Shown: positions 1-9,347, counted from the first letter of the stretch. The stretch: DNA of 64,000 bases from Leclercia adecarboxylata (GCF_006171285.1 NZ_CP040889.1:4092001-4156000), one strand, 5' to 3'. A program made the numbers and translations. The notes: a model not told the origin generated them from the letters alone.

Positions 1-1
1 A

Positions 2-661
2 CGCGTGATCGTGCGTCTCTCTGACTTCAAATCGAACGAATACGCCAACCTGGTGGGCGGCGAGCGTTACGAGCCGGAAGAAGAGAACCCGATGCTGGGC
101 TTCCGTGGCGCCGGTCGTTATGTCTCTGACAGCTTCCGCGACTGTTTTGCCCTGGAGTGCGAGGCGGTGAAACGCGTGCGTAACGAGATGGGCCTGACCA
201 ACGTCGAGATCATGGTGCCGTTCGTGCGTACCGTGGATCAGGCGAAGGCGGTGGTTGACGAGCTGGCGCGTCAGGGGCTGAAGCGCGGCGAGAACGGACT
301 CAAAATCATCATGATGTGTGAGATCCCGTCCAACGCCCTGCTGGCAGAGCAGTTCCTTGAGCACTTCGACGGCTTCTCTATCGGCTCGAACGATATGACG
401 CAGCTGGCACTGGGTCTGGATCGCGACTCCGGCGTGGTCTCCGCGCTGTTTGATGAGCGTAACGAAGCGGTGAAAGCGCTGCTGTCGATGGCTATCCGCG
501 CCGCGAAGAAACAGGGCAAGTACGTCGGCATCTGTGGCCAGGGTCCTTCCGACCATGAAGACTTTGCCGCATGGCTGATGGAAGAGGGGATCGACAGCCT
601 GTCCCTGAACCCGGACACCGTGGTACAAACCTGGCTCAGCCTGGCCGAACTGAACAAGTAA
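2..661 (+). CDS. ppsA: phosphoenolpyruvate synthase, C-terminal part (5' end outside window)
   Basis: PpsA makes phosphoenolpyruvate from pyruvate and ATP, giving AMP and phosphate, for gluconeogenesis in the cytoplasm. The visible 219 codons are the C-terminal PEP-utilising TIM-barrel: [16 protein letters not shown], the [17 protein letters not shown] segment that binds substrate, and GICGQGPSD about 40 residues from the end, whose Cys is the conserved acid/base residue of the PEP synthase/PPDK family. The reading frame is open at the window edge, so the start is upstream; the GTG at 5 is internal. A strong terminator follows. The identification is secure because the sequence is nearly identical to E. 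coli PpsA. Confidence 0.97.
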   Translation, partial: RVIVRLSDFKSNEYANLVGGERYEPEEENPMLGFRGAGRYVSDSFRDCFALECEAVKRVRNEMGLTNVEIMVPFVRTVDQAKAVVDELARQGLKRGENGLKIIMMCEIPSNALLAEQFLEHFDGFSIGSNDMTQLALGLDRDSGVVSALFDERNEAVKALLSMAIRAAKKQGKYVGICGQGPSDHEDFAAWLMEEGIDSLSLNPDTVVQTWLSLAELNK

Positions 662-682
662 CGTCACGCTTCAGCACCGAAT

Positions 683-714
683 AAAGGCGAGGACTTTGGT
701 CCTCGCCTTTTTTT
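683..714 (+). terminator. Rho-independent terminator of ppsA
   Basis: An 11-bp perfect stem (683-693 with 700-710) with a six-base loop is followed by a run of T. It lies 22 bases after the ppsA stop codon. Confidence 0.93.
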
Positions 715-1258
715 ATGCTTCATGCTCAGGACATTAACCGTTACGTTATCGCTCTGTTTACCAGTGCGGTTTCTTTAAATATTTCAACTGATTAAAAAAT
801 AGCCAGCGATATTAACGCTGATTTTATTTGATGCATTTGTGCTATTCAGGGCGGTCAGCGTTGACTGTTTTATCCTGTAAGAACATTCTTAGCGGGCACA
901 AGTGAACGACGCTTTATTAATAGTGGTGGGAGCTAACAAATAATTAATATTAACACGCGATGGAAAGCTAAATATTCTCAAGGCTCAATGCGAAACACAA
1001 ATACGCTGCATTTATGGAACGTTTCAAACATTGTGAAACAGGTGCGGTGTGTGAGCAGTGCTTTATCCCACTGTATTGTTGCATGGGTTCTGGTATTGAA
1101 ATTTAGGGTGTTATCACCGTTGGTATAATGCCAGTTATCACGGTTAAAGAGTTGATTGTGCTTCTTCAGCGTCAGCAAATAGTTGCTGACGTATCGGGGT
1201 GATCCTTATGAATATGATCGTCCCGCTCTGTTCTGTTAATTTAAGTGTGGAATTTAAA
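715..1258. other. intergenic stretch without a recognised gene
   Basis: About 540 bases of AT-rich DNA separate ppsA from the His-rich protein gene. The only open frame of note (minus strand, 978-1178) has no ribosome binding site or recognisable protein and I reject it. The one clear structure is a perfect 9-bp hairpin at 1170-1191 (arms CGTCAGCAA and TTGCTGACG, loop ATAG) without a T-run, 68 bases ahead of the next start codon. Confidence 0.6.
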
Positions 1259-2266
1259 ATGAAACGTTCTGTCTTAGCTTTGCTTATTCTTAGTTCTTTT
1301 GCTGCCTCTGCTCACGGTAATCACGGTAATCACGGTGGCGGTCATATGGGCGGCCATTCTTTTAATAATCATTCTTTCAATGGTCATGGTTTTAATGGTC
1401 GTAATGCAGGACGCATTAATAATGGGCACACCTTTAACGGCTTTTCGCGCGGCTCAATTAACATGGGTGACACCAGCCGTACTATTGCTGTAAAAGACGG
1501 TGCGATAGTGGGTACCAAAACGACCACTATGGGTAATGTCACACGACTGGAAACTAACGTTATTTCTGCAGACTATCGCTCGCATTCTGTCGCGGTAACC
1601 AACGGCACGAAGACGGCGGTAGCAACGGGTAGCTATAAAGACGGTATGGGTGGTATCAGCGTGCATGGCGTGAATAATGGTGTGAATACTGTCGGTCATG
1701 TCTCTTTATACAACGATGTTGCAAATGCCGCTTATCGCACCAGTGTGGTTAAAAACGACGAAGTGACCCGTGTTGGCCTTAACGTTGTCTCTCCAACTCA
1801 GCGTTCACATATGGTCGATGTGAAGAGTGGTGACTACTCCCATGTTCACACGCGTGGTTCCCTTGACACTGAAGAGGGCGTGCGTGGCTGGAACAAGTCA
1901 GTTACCAAAGAAGGCCAGTATGGTTTTGAACGTTCTGTTGATGCTAAAGGCATTGCAACTGTCGCTGCCTTTGGTCCAGCGCATTACGCTGAGATTGTCG
2001 CCAATCTGAACACCGGTAAATACAAAGCGTTTAGTGATATCACTCCACCGACGCCTGTACCAACCCCGACTCCAACCCCAACGCCGACGCCAGCACCAGC
2101 ACCGACGCCAGCACCAGCGCCGACGCCAGCACCAGCACCGACGCCAGCACCGACGCCAACACCAGCGCCAGCGCCAACCCCTGTCACACCTGACATGCCT
2201 GTTACCGCTCACATCTCATATGTGAACGCTGATAACGACTACGTTTTGTACTGGTGGAATGTATAA
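1259..2266 (+). CDS. secreted His/Gly/Asn-rich protein with Pro/Thr/Ala repeat tail
   Basis: I do not recognise this 335-residue protein. The start at 1259 is chosen because it begins a clean signal peptide ([14 protein letters not shown], cleavage near ASA-HG); the frame is open 60 bases further upstream, but that extension is not signal-like. After cleavage, residues about 20-65 are rich in His, Gly and Asn ([19 protein letters not shown]), which could bind metal. Residues 70-260 are a Thr/Val/Asn-rich region likely to be beta structure. Residues about 262-311 are a PTPTPAPAP repeat linker, and the protein ends in a short aromatic tail, DYVLYWWNV. It is probably periplasmic, surface-bound or secreted. 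It is transcribed towards rprA, with only 25 bases between the stop codon and the rprA 3' end. Confidence 0.72.
   Translation: MKRSVLALLILSSFAASAHGNHGNHGGGHMGGHSFNNHSFNGHGFNGRNAGRINNGHTFNGFSRGSINMGDTSRTIAVKDGAIVGTKTTTMGNVTRLETNVISADYRSHSVAVTNGTKTAVATGSYKDGMGGISVHGVNNGVNTVGHVSLYNDVANAAYRTSVVKNDEVTRVGLNVVSPTQRSHMVDVKSGDYSHVHTRGSLDTEEGVRGWNKSVTKEGQYGFERSVDAKGIATVAAFGPAHYAEIVANLNTGKYKAFSDITPPTPVPTPTPTPTPTPAPAPTPAPAPTPAPAPTPAPTPTPAPAPTPVTPDMPVTAHISYVNADNDYVLYWWNV
2043..2190 (+). repeat. in-frame low-complexity repeat coding for Pro/Thr/Ala tail
   Basis: Hexamer- and dodecamer-like units of the type CCGACGCCAGCACCAGCA recur with small variations and encode alternating PT and PA dipeptides. The units are multiples of three, so change in copy number would alter linker length without a frameshift. 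Confidence 0.85.
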
Positions 2267-2291
2267 CAGGCAGGAGCATGAATTTTATTAT

Positions 2292-2400
2292 AAAAAAAAG
2301 CCCATCGTGGGAGATGGGCAAAGACTACACACAGCAATTCGTTGTTTCACTCAGGGGATTTCCATGCTTATAAATCAAGATGTTGTTGATTCATAACCGT
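2292..2400 (-). ncRNA. rprA: RprA small RNA
   Basis: RprA is an Hfq-binding sRNA that activates rpoS translation and is induced by the Rcs envelope-stress phosphorelay. Read on the minus strand the sequence starts ACGGTTATGAATCAAC, passes through the conserved GGAAATCCCCTGAGTGAAAC block that pairs with the rpoS leader, and ends in the GCCCATC/GATGGGC terminator hairpin plus eight U. Length is about 109 nt against 105-106 nt in E. coli. The gene lies next to ydiK, as in E. coli. An AT-rich element (CTACTATTA on the minus strand) just upstream of 2400 is the likely -10 region. Confidence 0.95.
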
Positions 2401-2555
2401 GACCTAATAGTAGGCATAGCGAATTTTTGCGTCGATCAGATTCGTCTCAATAGTTTAAAAAGCATGAAGAATTTATGAAGTAGATTGAAGGAATTAGGGG
2501 CGCTGAAGGGTTTAGTGGTGCTTAATGCCAAGCTAATTGATAAGTGTTGCTTAAC

Positions 2556-2581
2556 ATTCTGGTGGGCGTACCCACCAGAAT
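2556..2581 (-). terminator. perfect hairpin after ydiK
   Basis: An 11-bp perfect stem, ATTCTGGTGGG with its complement around a CGTA loop, begins eight bases past the ydiK stop. It lacks a clear U-run on the minus strand, so it is either a weak terminator or an mRNA 3'-end stabiliser. Confidence 0.55.
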
Positions 2582-2588
2582 GGGAGAT

Positions 2589-3701
2589 TTACTGTTTCGG
2601 CTCGTCCGTTTCGTGAAGCGTGGCAAGCAGGACATCGGGATCGGTTGGCGGTAGCGGGACTTCGTGCACCCAGGCGGAGAAGAGTCGCCAGGAGACGGCC
2701 AGCAGCACCGGTCCGATAAACAGACCGATCATGCCGAAAGCGATCAACCCACCGATCACGCCGGAGAGGATCAGAATCAACGGCAGATCGGCCCCCATGC
2801 GGATCAGTAGCGGGCGGATCACGTTATCCATCGTACCCACCACGCAGCTCCAGACCAGCAGCACCGTGCCCCAGGTGGTATCCCCGCTCCAGTAGAGCCA
2901 GATAATTGCCGGAACCAGAACCAGCAATGGCCCCAGCTGCATCAGACAGGTTAACAACATCAGCACCGTAAAGAGGGTGGCGTAAGGCACCCCCGCGATC
3001 GCCAGACCAATACCGCCCAGCACCGACTGCACCAGCGCCGTCACCACCACGCCTAACGCCACCGCGCGCACCGCCTGCGCCGCCAGCAGCATCGCCGCGT
3101 CGCCGCGCGTCGAAGCCAGACGGGTGGCAAAATGACGCACCCCAAGGGCTACCCGCTCTCCGCGCCAGTAGAGCAGGGCGCTGAACAGCAGCATCAGCAC
3201 GCAGTGCACCACAAAGCGGCCCAGATGGGCAGCGGTACCCACAAACCAGGTGGTGGTGGCGCCAATATAGGGCCGCACTTTCGCCATAATGGCGCTGCCG
3301 CCCATGTCCAGCAGGTTGTGCCAGCCGGCATAGAGCTTGTCGCCAATCAGCGGAATGTCGTTCAGCCAGGCCATTTCCGGCAGCGTCATATCGCCGCTGG
3401 TGATGCTGGAAATGAGCGGGCCGCTGCCGTCCACCAGGCTATTCACCAGTAACGCAACCGGGATAACAAACAGCAGCACCAGCAGCAGCGTCATCACCAG
3501 CACCGCCAGCGTGCGGCGACCAAACAGTAAACGCTCGAGGCGAATGAACAGCGGCCAGGTGGCGATCACCACGGTCCCCGCCCATGCAAAGCCAAGAATA
3601 AAGGGTTGAACAATCCACAGACACGCAATAATCATGATTGCCAGGAACAGCACCGACAGCAAAACTTGTGCAACGTCCCTGGGCTGGTGTCGATTGACCA
3701 T
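2589..3701 (-). CDS. ydiK: AI-2E family inner-membrane transporter YdiK
   Basis: This 370-residue polytopic membrane protein belongs to the AI-2E/PerM (UPF0118) family; the substrate of YdiK itself is not established. The sequence shows about eight hydrophobic segments, starting with LSVLFLAIMIIACLWIV and FAWAGTVVIATWPLF, and the family's conserved C-terminal half with GGLIAFGMIGLFIGPVLLAV. Length equals the E. coli protein. It is divergent from ydiJ, with about 200 bases between them, and its downstream neighbour is rprA, as in E. coli. A purine-rich AAGGTG precedes the start codon at long spacing. Confidence 0.92.
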   Translation of the reverse strand: MVNRHQPRDVAQVLLSVLFLAIMIIACLWIVQPFILGFAWAGTVVIATWPLFIRLERLLFGRRTLAVLVMTLLLVLLFVIPVALLVNSLVDGSGPLISSITSGDMTLPEMAWLNDIPLIGDKLYAGWHNLLDMGGSAIMAKVRPYIGATTTWFVGTAAHLGRFVVHCVLMLLFSALLYWRGERVALGVRHFATRLASTRGDAAMLLAAQAVRAVALGVVVTALVQSVLGGIGLAIAGVPYATLFTVLMLLTCLMQLGPLLVLVPAIIWLYWSGDTTWGTVLLVWSCVVGTMDNVIRPLLIRMGADLPLILILSGVIGGLIAFGMIGLFIGPVLLAVSWRLFSAWVHEVPLPPTDPDVLLATLHETDEPKQ

Positions 3702-3907
3702 AAATGAAATTCACCTTGTGAGAACACCGGCAGACCGGCGAGAACATGAAACCGCATCACTATAATCATTAGTGATTTCAGCCATTTTTAACAGGCAGAT
3801 TCTGCCTGTAATTCTGTCGGGCGGATACGTTTAAAATGTGATACAAAATGTGAGACACAACGCAAACGATTATCTACAACTATTCAGATTGGGCAGGGTC
3901 GACAGTA

Positions 3908-6900
3908 ATGATCCCACAAATTTCTCAGGCACCCGGCGTCGTTCAGCTGGTGCTGAATTTTTTGCAGGCACTGGAGCAACAGGGTTTTACCGGCGATACC
4001 GCCACACGTTATGCCGACCGGCTGACGATGGCGACCGACAACAGTATCTACCAGCTACTTCCCGATGCAGTCGTTTTTCCCCGTTCTACCGCTGATGTGG
4101 CACTCCTTGCCCGTCTGGCGTCCCAGGAGCGATTCGCTTCGTTAATCTTTACCCCTCGCGGCGGCGGCACCGGCACCAACGGCCAGGCGCTGAACACGGG
4201 GATCGTTGTCGATATGTCCCGCTACATGAACCGCATCATTGAGATCAACCCGGAAGAGGGGTGGGTGCGGGTGGAAGCCGGGGTCATTAAGGATCAGCTG
4301 AACCAGTACCTGAAGCCGTACGGCTATTTCTTTGCGCCGGAGCTGTCGACCAGTAACCGCGCCACCCTCGGCGGCATGATCAATACCGACGCCTCCGGTC
4401 AGGGGTCGCTGGTGTACGGTAAAACCTCCGATCGCGTCCTTGGCGTGCGGGCGGTGCTGCTGGGCGGTGATATTCTCGATACCCAGCCGATGCCGGTTCA
4501 GCTTGCCGAAACGCTCGGAAAAGACAACACCACCACCGGGCGCATCTATCGCACCGTACTGGAACGCTGTCGCGACAACCGCCAGCTGATTATCGATAAA
4601 TTCCCGAAACTGAACCGCTTCCTGACCGGCTACGATCTGCGCCATGTCTTTAATGACGATCTCAGCCAGTTCGATTTGACCCGCATCCTCACCGGTTCCG
4701 AAGGGACGCTGGCCTTTATCACCGAGGCGCGTCTCGACATCACTCGTCTGCCCAAAGTCCGCCGCCTGGTGAATGTGAAGTACAACTCCTTCGACTCTGC
4801 GCTGCGTAACGCGCCCTTTATGGTGGATGCCCGCGCGCTGTCGGTGGAAACCGTCGACTCCAAAGTGCTTAACCTGGCGCGGGAAGATATCGTCTGGCAC
4901 TCGGTCAGCGAGCTGATTACCGACGTGCCCGACAAAGAGATGCTTGGCCTCAACATCGTTGAATTTGCCGGCGATGACGCCGGGCTTATCGAAAGCCAGG
5001 TCGAGAACCTGTGCCAGCGCCTGGACGAGCTCATCGCCCGGGGCGAGGGCGGGGTAATTGGCTGGCAGCTTTGCAACGATCTCTCCGGCATCGAGCGTAT
5101 CTATGCGATGCGTAAAAAAGCGGTGGGGCTGCTGGGCAACGCCAAAGGGGCGGCCAAGCCGATCCCCTTTGCCGAAGATACCTGCGTCCCGCCGGAAAAC
5201 CTGGCGGATTACATCGTCGAGTTCCGCGCGCTGCTCGACAGCCACGGCCTGAGCTACGGCATGTTTGGCCATGTCGACGCCGGGGTGCTGCACGTGCGCC
5301 CGGCGCTGGATATGTGCGATCCGCAGCAGGAGATCCTGATGAAGCAGATCTCCGACGACGTGGTGGCGCTCACCGCGAAGTATGGCGGCCTGCTGTGGGG
5401 CGAGCACGGGAAGGGGTTCCGCGCGGAATACAGTCCGGCCTTCTTTGGCGAGCAGCTGTACGGCGAACTGCGCAAAATCAAAGCCGCCTTTGATCCGGAC
5501 AACCGCCTCAACCCCGGTAAAATCTGCCCGCCAGAAGGCATTGACGCCCCGATGATGCAGGTGGACGCGGTCAAACGCGGCACTTTCGACCGTCAGATCC
5601 CCATTGCCGTGCGCTCGTCCTGGCGCGGGGCGATGGAGTGTAACGGCAACGGCCTGTGCTTTAACTTTGATGTTAAAAGCCCGATGTGCCCGTCTATGAA
5701 GATCACCAGCAACCGCATCCACTCGCCGAAGGGGCGTGCGACTCTGGTACGCGAGTGGCTGCGTCTGCTCGCCGACCGCGGCGTGGATCCGCTGGCGCTG
5801 GAAAAAGAGCTGCCGGAAAAACGCGCCAGCCTGCGGACTCTCGTCGAGCGCACCCGCAACAGCTGGCATGCGCGCAAAGGGGAGTATGACTTCTCCCACG
5901 AGGTGAAAGAGGCGATGTCGGGCTGCCTGGCCTGCAAAGCCTGTTCCACCCAATGCCCGATTAAGATCGACGTCCCGGAGTTCCGCTCGCGCTTCCTGCA
6001 GCTCTATCACAGTCGTTATCTGCGCCCGATGCGCGATCATCTGGTGGCCACGGTGGAGAGCTATGCCCCGCTGATGGCCCGCGCGCCGCGCACCTTTAAC
6101 TTCTTTATCAACCAGCCGCTGGTGCGCAAACTCTCCGAGAAGCATATCGGCATGATCGACCTGCCGCTGCTCTCCACGCCGTCATTGCAGCGTCAGATGG
6201 TCGGCCACCGCTCCGCTAACCTGACCCTCGAGCAGCTTGAGACCCTGAGCGCCGAGCAAAAAGCGAAAACGGTGCTGGTGGTGCAGGATCCCTTTACCAG
6301 CTATTACGATGCGCAGGTGGTGGCCGATTTTATTCGTCTGGCCGAGCGGCTGGGGTATCAGCCGGTGCTGCTGCCGTTTTCACCGAATGGCAAAGCGCAG
6401 CACATTAAAGGTTTCCTCAACCGCTTTGCGAAAACGGCGCAAAAAACCTCGGACTTCCTGAGCCGGGTGGCGCAGCTGGGCATGCCGATGGTGGGCGTCG
6501 ATCCGGCGCTGGTGCTCTGCTATCGCGATGAGTACAAACAGACGCTCGGCGACAAGCGCGGCGAGTTCCACGTGATGCTGGTGCACGAGTGGCTGCCATC
6601 GGTTGTCAACGCGCAAACCGCGCCGGAGACCAGCGGCGAGCCGTGGTATCTGTTCGGGCACTGCACCGAAGTAACCGCGCTGCCGGGGGCGCCTGCGCAG
6701 TGGGCCGCTATCTTTGCTCGCTTTGGCGCGAAGCTGGAGAGCGTCAGCGTGGGCTGTTGCGGTATGGCCGGAACCTACGGCCATGAGGTGGTGAACCACG
6801 CCAACTCGCTCGGGATCTACGAGCTCTCCTGGCACCAGGCGATGCAGCGTCTGCCGCGTAACCGCTGTCTGGCGACCGGCTACTCATGCCGTAGCCAGGT

Positions 6901-6964
6901 CAAACGCGTCGAGGGCAGCGGCGTGCGCCATCCACTGCAGGCCTTACTGGAGATTATGGGATGA
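3908..6964 (+). CDS. ydiJ: FAD/4Fe-4S D-2-hydroxyglutarate dehydrogenase YdiJ
   Basis: YdiJ-type enzymes oxidise D-2-hydroxyglutarate to 2-oxoglutarate. The 1018-residue length matches E. coli. Domains in order: FAD_binding_4 (about 45-200) with the pyrophosphate-binding stretch [11 protein letters not shown] near residue 83; FAD-oxidase C domain (about 230-545) with [12 protein letters not shown] and [11 protein letters not shown]; a cysteine-rich 4Fe-4S domain with [14 protein letters not shown] near residue 672; and a C-terminal CCG domain with [13 protein letters not shown] near 949. The stop codon overlaps the menI start by four bases (ATGA), so the two are translationally coupled. The fusion of GlpC-like and GlcD-like parts in one chain is normal for this family. 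Confidence 0.96.
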   Translation: MIPQISQAPGVVQLVLNFLQALEQQGFTGDTATRYADRLTMATDNSIYQLLPDAVVFPRSTADVALLARLASQERFASLIFTPRGGGTGTNGQALNTGIVVDMSRYMNRIIEINPEEGWVRVEAGVIKDQLNQYLKPYGYFFAPELSTSNRATLGGMINTDASGQGSLVYGKTSDRVLGVRAVLLGGDILDTQPMPVQLAETLGKDNTTTGRIYRTVLERCRDNRQLIIDKFPKLNRFLTGYDLRHVFNDDLSQFDLTRILTGSEGTLAFITEARLDITRLPKVRRLVNVKYNSFDSALRNAPFMVDARALSVETVDSKVLNLAREDIVWHSVSELITDVPDKEMLGLNIVEFAGDDAGLIESQVENLCQRLDELIARGEGGVIGWQLCNDLSGIERIYAMRKKAVGLLGNAKGAAKPIPFAEDTCVPPENLADYIVEFRALLDSHGLSYGMFGHVDAGVLHVRPALDMCDPQQEILMKQISDDVVALTAKYGGLLWGEHGKGFRAEYSPAFFGEQLYGELRKIKAAFDPDNRLNPGKICPPEGIDAPMMQVDAVKRGTFDRQIPIAVRSSWRGAMECNGNGLCFNFDVKSPMCPSMKITSNRIHSPKGRATLVREWLRLLADRGVDPLALEKELPEKRASLRTLVERTRNSWHARKGEYDFSHEVKEAMSGCLACKACSTQCPIKIDVPEFRSRFLQLYHSRYLRPMRDHLVATVESYAPLMARAPRTFNFFINQPLVRKLSEKHIGMIDLPLLSTPSLQRQMVGHRSANLTLEQLETLSAEQKAKTVLVVQDPFTSYYDAQVVADFIRLAERLGYQPVLLPFSPNGKAQHIKGFLNRFAKTAQKTSDFLSRVAQLGMPMVGVDPALVLCYRDEYKQTLGDKRGEFHVMLVHEWLPSVVNAQTAPETSGEPWYLFGHCTEVTALPGAPAQWAAIFARFGAKLESVSVGCCGMAGTYGHEVVNHANSLGIYELSWHQAMQRLPRNRCLATGYSCRSQVKRVEGSGVRHPLQALLEIMG

Positions 6965-7371
6965 TGTGGAAACGCGCGGTCACGTTGCAGGCGTTAAACG
7001 CCATGAGCGACGGAAATATGGTGGGATTGCTGGATATCCAGTTTACCCGCATCGGCGAGGATGAACTGGAAGCCACTATGCCGGTGGACAGCCGCACCCA
7101 TCAGCCGTTTGGCCTGCTGCACGGCGGCGCCTCTGTGGTGCTGGCCGAAACCCTGGGTTCGGTGGCGGGCTATCTCTGCACTGAAGGGGAGCAGAAGGTG
7201 GTGGGGCTGGAGGTGAATGCCAACCACATGCGTTCCGTGCGCAGCGGTCGAGTGCGCGGGGTCTGCCGCGCGCTGCATACCGGCGGGCGCCACCAGGTGT
7301 GGCAGATTGATATCTTCGATGAACAGCAGCGTCTGTGCTGCTCGTCGCGGCTCACCACCGCCGTAGTATAA
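6961..7371 (+). CDS. menI: 1,4-dihydroxy-2-naphthoyl-CoA hydrolase (hotdog thioesterase)
   Basis: MenI (YdiI) releases 1,4-dihydroxy-2-naphthoate from its CoA thioester in menaquinone synthesis. At 136 residues it is a single hotdog domain. The signature [19 protein letters not shown] contains the catalytic glutamate at residue 63. It is the second gene of a ydiJ-menI pair with ATGA overlap, and a terminator sits directly behind the stop. The sequence is nearly identical to E. coli YdiI apart from conservative changes. Confidence 0.95.
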   Translation: MMWKRAVTLQALNAMSDGNMVGLLDIQFTRIGEDELEATMPVDSRTHQPFGLLHGGASVVLAETLGSVAGYLCTEGEQKVVGLEVNANHMRSVRSGRVRGVCRALHTGGRHQVWQIDIFDEQQRLCCSSRLTTAVV

Positions 7372-7397
7372 AAAAAGGCCGCGAATGCGGCCTTTTT
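7372..7397 (+). terminator. Rho-independent terminator of ydiJ-menI
   Basis: A perfect GGCCGC/GCGGCC stem extended by A/T pairs, with a GAAT loop and a U-run, starts one base past the menI stop. The A-rich left side means it may also work on the minus strand. Confidence 0.9.
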
Positions 7398-7482
7398 GCT
7401 TTTCCATCTCGTTGAAATAGCATCGCTTCCTGGCGGGCCGCAATTTATGCTAATTCGCACCCTCGGATTTATGAGACTATTC

Positions 7483-7587
7483 CTATGCTCCTTCAAGAGC
7501 TAAGCCATATTGAGTGCCGGAGATAAGCGCCGGATGGAGCGAGAAGCCCTTAAGATTACCTCAGGTAGTCTTAAGGGCTTTCTTTTT
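7483..7587 (+). ncRNA. candidate small RNA with strong terminator
   Basis: No protein fits here, yet the plus strand ends in an 11-bp perfect terminator stem (7545-7555 with 7569-7579), a loop that itself carries ACCT/AGGT, and TTTCTTTTT. The segment before it has a CCGG-AGATAAGCG-CCGG mini-hairpin and the text CTCCTTCAAGAGC. A CTATGCT element at 7483-7489 resembles a sigma-S -10 box. By position between menI and suf it could correspond to E. coli RydB, but I cannot confirm this from memory of the sequence. The 5' end is a guess; the terminator is certain. Confidence 0.45.
7545..7587 (+). terminator. strong intrinsic terminator without an upstream ORF
   Basis: Stem AGCCCTTAAGA / TCTTAAGGGCT plus a T-rich tail on the plus strand. 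No plus-strand gene lies between the menI terminator and this one, which is why a short RNA gene is proposed. Confidence 0.85.
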
Positions 7588-7592
7588 GGTAC

Positions 7593-7688
7593 TCAGTAAT
7601 CGTTGTTAATGTCCTGCATGGCAGACAGGATAACCAGCCCGGTAATGACGACGGCAACGACGGCGATGGTCACAAGTGCAATGAGCAT
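7593..7688 (-). CDS. 31-residue single-span membrane protein
   Basis: A short minus-strand frame, translating to MLIALVTIAVVAVVITGL followed by VILSAMQDINNDY, is preceded by a near-perfect ribosome binding site (GGAGGGGAAA directly upstream of the ATG). Residues 2-22 form one uninterrupted transmembrane helix; the last residues are polar and acidic. Size and form match the single-pass small membrane proteins of enterics (for example YnhF), but I do not recognise the family. It lies between the candidate sRNA and the IprA-like regulators and ends five bases from the convergent terminator. Confidence 0.6.
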   Translation of the reverse strand: MLIALVTIAVVAVVITGLVILSAMQDINNDY

Positions 7689-7802
7689 TTTCCCCTCCGT
7701 ATGCTGCCCTTTTGCCAAAGCATAGCGCACCAGGAGGGGATCGCCTCAGCCATCCGACTGAGATTCGGAATACGCTTACAATGCGAACATGTGCGAATTC
7801 AC

Positions 7803-8444
7803 TCAATATTTAGTGGGGAGTTTGTTAATTTTAATCAGTCGGCCCTCTTCCATTTCCACATAACCGCCGGCTTTCAGATCGGCCAGAATACGCATTACGC
7901 CGCTGCGTGAAAGCTGCGTCTTATCCCGGATATACCTCTCTGCGGTGATCTTTTCGCGAAAACTCTCATCCTCATTCATCAGTTCAAGCAGGTGCTTGCG
8001 GATTAATTCATACGCCGTTGGCGTGCCCTCGGGCATGATGTGGTGGTAGAGCCGGTTATAGACAAACATCAGATGGCTGGAAACCAATCCCCACAGATCC
8101 TGCTGCTGGCAAATAGCGTTGACCTTATCGGCCGGAATAATGCCAATTTTGCACGGCTTGATGGTTTTGAAATAGTCGTCGAAATAGATATCCGTCAGGT
8201 TCGCCAGGCCGAAAACCGCAGGGCTGGTGGCGGTTGACAGCAGCATATTGTTGCTCCGGCGATAGATCGCCACGCTCCCTTCAATGATCAGGTAACAGAT
8301 CCCCTGACCTTTAACACACAGATCAAAGCGTTCCCCCCGCTGGGCGTCGTAAATGGTGGCGTGGGGTTGCAGATGGTTAATAAGTTCCTGAGACCAGGGC
8401 GACCCACGCGGAACCGAACCGGGCGGCGTTGTTGGCGATGACAT
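7803..8444 (-). CDS. CRP-like winged-helix regulator, IprA/YaiV family (copy 1)
   Basis: At 213 residues this matches the E. coli YaiV (IprA) layout: an N-terminal cyclic-nucleotide-binding-like beta barrel (about 25-125) lacking the cAMP-contacting residues, a helical linker, and a C-terminal winged helix with TQLSRSGVMRILADLKAGGY near 173-193 and the family ending INKLPTKY. YaiV/IprA of Salmonella and E. coli influences oxidative-stress resistance. It is the second gene of a minus-strand pair, 85 bases after its paralogue, and the pair is divergent from the fimbrial operon. A role in fimbrial control is an inference from position and from the shared palindromes at 9281-9476. Confidence 0.8.
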   Translation of the reverse strand: MSSPTTPPGSVPRGSPWSQELINHLQPHATIYDAQRGERFDLCVKGQGICYLIIEGSVAIYRRSNNMLLSTATSPAVFGLANLTDIYFDDYFKTIKPCKIGIIPADKVNAICQQQDLWGLVSSHLMFVYNRLYHHIMPEGTPTAYELIRKHLLELMNEDESFREKITAERYIRDKTQLSRSGVMRILADLKAGGYVEMEEGRLIKINKLPTKY

Positions 8445-8529
8445 AAAATAACCTGCGAGCTGAGAGTGTCGTAATGACGATTATTATAGTGCCACTCGGC
8501 TTTGATTAGCTCGGGTTACGCAGCGCGGA

Positions 8530-9189
8530 TCAATATTTTTGCGGCAGGTGGTGAATATCCAGCAGTACACCCCGCTGCATGGTGATATATCCCCCGGTAC
8601 GCAACTCTGACAGAATGCGCATGATGCCGCTTCGGGAAAGATAGGTGCGGCTCTTTATGTAAGCCGCCGCGGTGGTATTGAGCCGGACCGAATCGGGTTC
8701 CTGTAATAGCTCCACCAACTGCACCCGAATAATGTCATACGCGGACATTTGCGATATTTGCGAGCAGTGTTCATATATGCGGGAAACCGTGTAGATCAGC
8801 AGCCGGGAAAAATATTCCCATAACCCATCATTGGCGATGATTTGATTAAATAACGCCAGCGGCATACGGGCCACTTCAGAATCTTCCAGCGCCCTGGCAT
8901 ATAAATGCTCCGAGCACAATTGGCTGCTCACTCCCAGGATAAAGGGTGCGGATTCTGAATTCAGCACCACGCCATCGCCACGGCGATGCAGCGCCACACT
9001 GCCTTTTAATAACAGCCAGCACTGGCGAACATCCGCCTCGTAATAATGCACCACTTCGCCCTTATTAATCGTCATGGTCTCGGTAAAAGGTCGAAGATGC
9101 GCAATAAGTTTTTCTATATCGGCAAAAGGTTTTAACGCCAGCGAAGATGTGTTGGGACCGGCCTTTACCGCCGTCATACGGGTATTCAT
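8530..9189 (-). CDS. CRP-like winged-helix regulator, IprA/YaiV family (copy 2)
   Basis: This 219-residue protein is a diverged paralogue of its neighbour with the same architecture: a degenerate cNMP-binding barrel (about 30-120), a helical linker, and a winged helix with TYLSRSGIMRILSELRTGGY, ending IHHLPQKY. A GAGG ribosome binding site lies upstream of the chosen ATG. It is the first gene of the minus-strand pair and sits across a 500-base intergenic region from the major fimbrial subunit. That region carries three copies of GTCTA-N4-TAGAC, the nearest about 90 bases from this start codon, so autoregulation together with control of the fimbriae is plausible. Confidence 0.8.
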   Translation of the reverse strand: MNTRMTAVKAGPNTSSLALKPFADIEKLIAHLRPFTETMTINKGEVVHYYEADVRQCWLLLKGSVALHRRGDGVVLNSESAPFILGVSSQLCSEHLYARALEDSEVARMPLALFNQIIANDGLWEYFSRLLIYTVSRIYEHCSQISQMSAYDIIRVQLVELLQEPDSVRLNTTAAAYIKSRTYLSRSGIMRILSELRTGGYITMQRGVLLDIHHLPQKY

Positions 9190-9280
9190 CAGGTGACCTC
9201 AATCTTAGCGAAATTATTGGCTGGTTATTACCGGGTAGGATTATCTTAAAAAGCATTGACACAGGGAATATGTGGGTTTG

Positions 9281-9294
9281 GTCTAAAAATAGAC
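9281..9294. promoter_or_regulatory. palindromic operator candidate, copy 1
   Basis: GTCTAAAAATAGAC; the dyad extends one more base each side (G at 9280, C at 9295). First of three GTCTA-N4-TAGAC inverted repeats in the regulator-fimbriae intergenic region. Confidence 0.6.
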
Positions 9295-9347
9295 CGGGCA
9301 TAAGCAATACGCCTTAACATATTGATTGGTCATTCTTTTTTCGCTGA

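Noticed and set aside
978..1178. 66-codon minus-strand frame in the ppsA downstream gap
   Set aside because: No ribosome binding site, no recognisable protein and random-looking composition.
4142..6145. 667-codon open frame on the minus strand
   Set aside because: It lies wholly inside ydiJ, which is certain. It is a GC-rich antisense shadow with no family resemblance.
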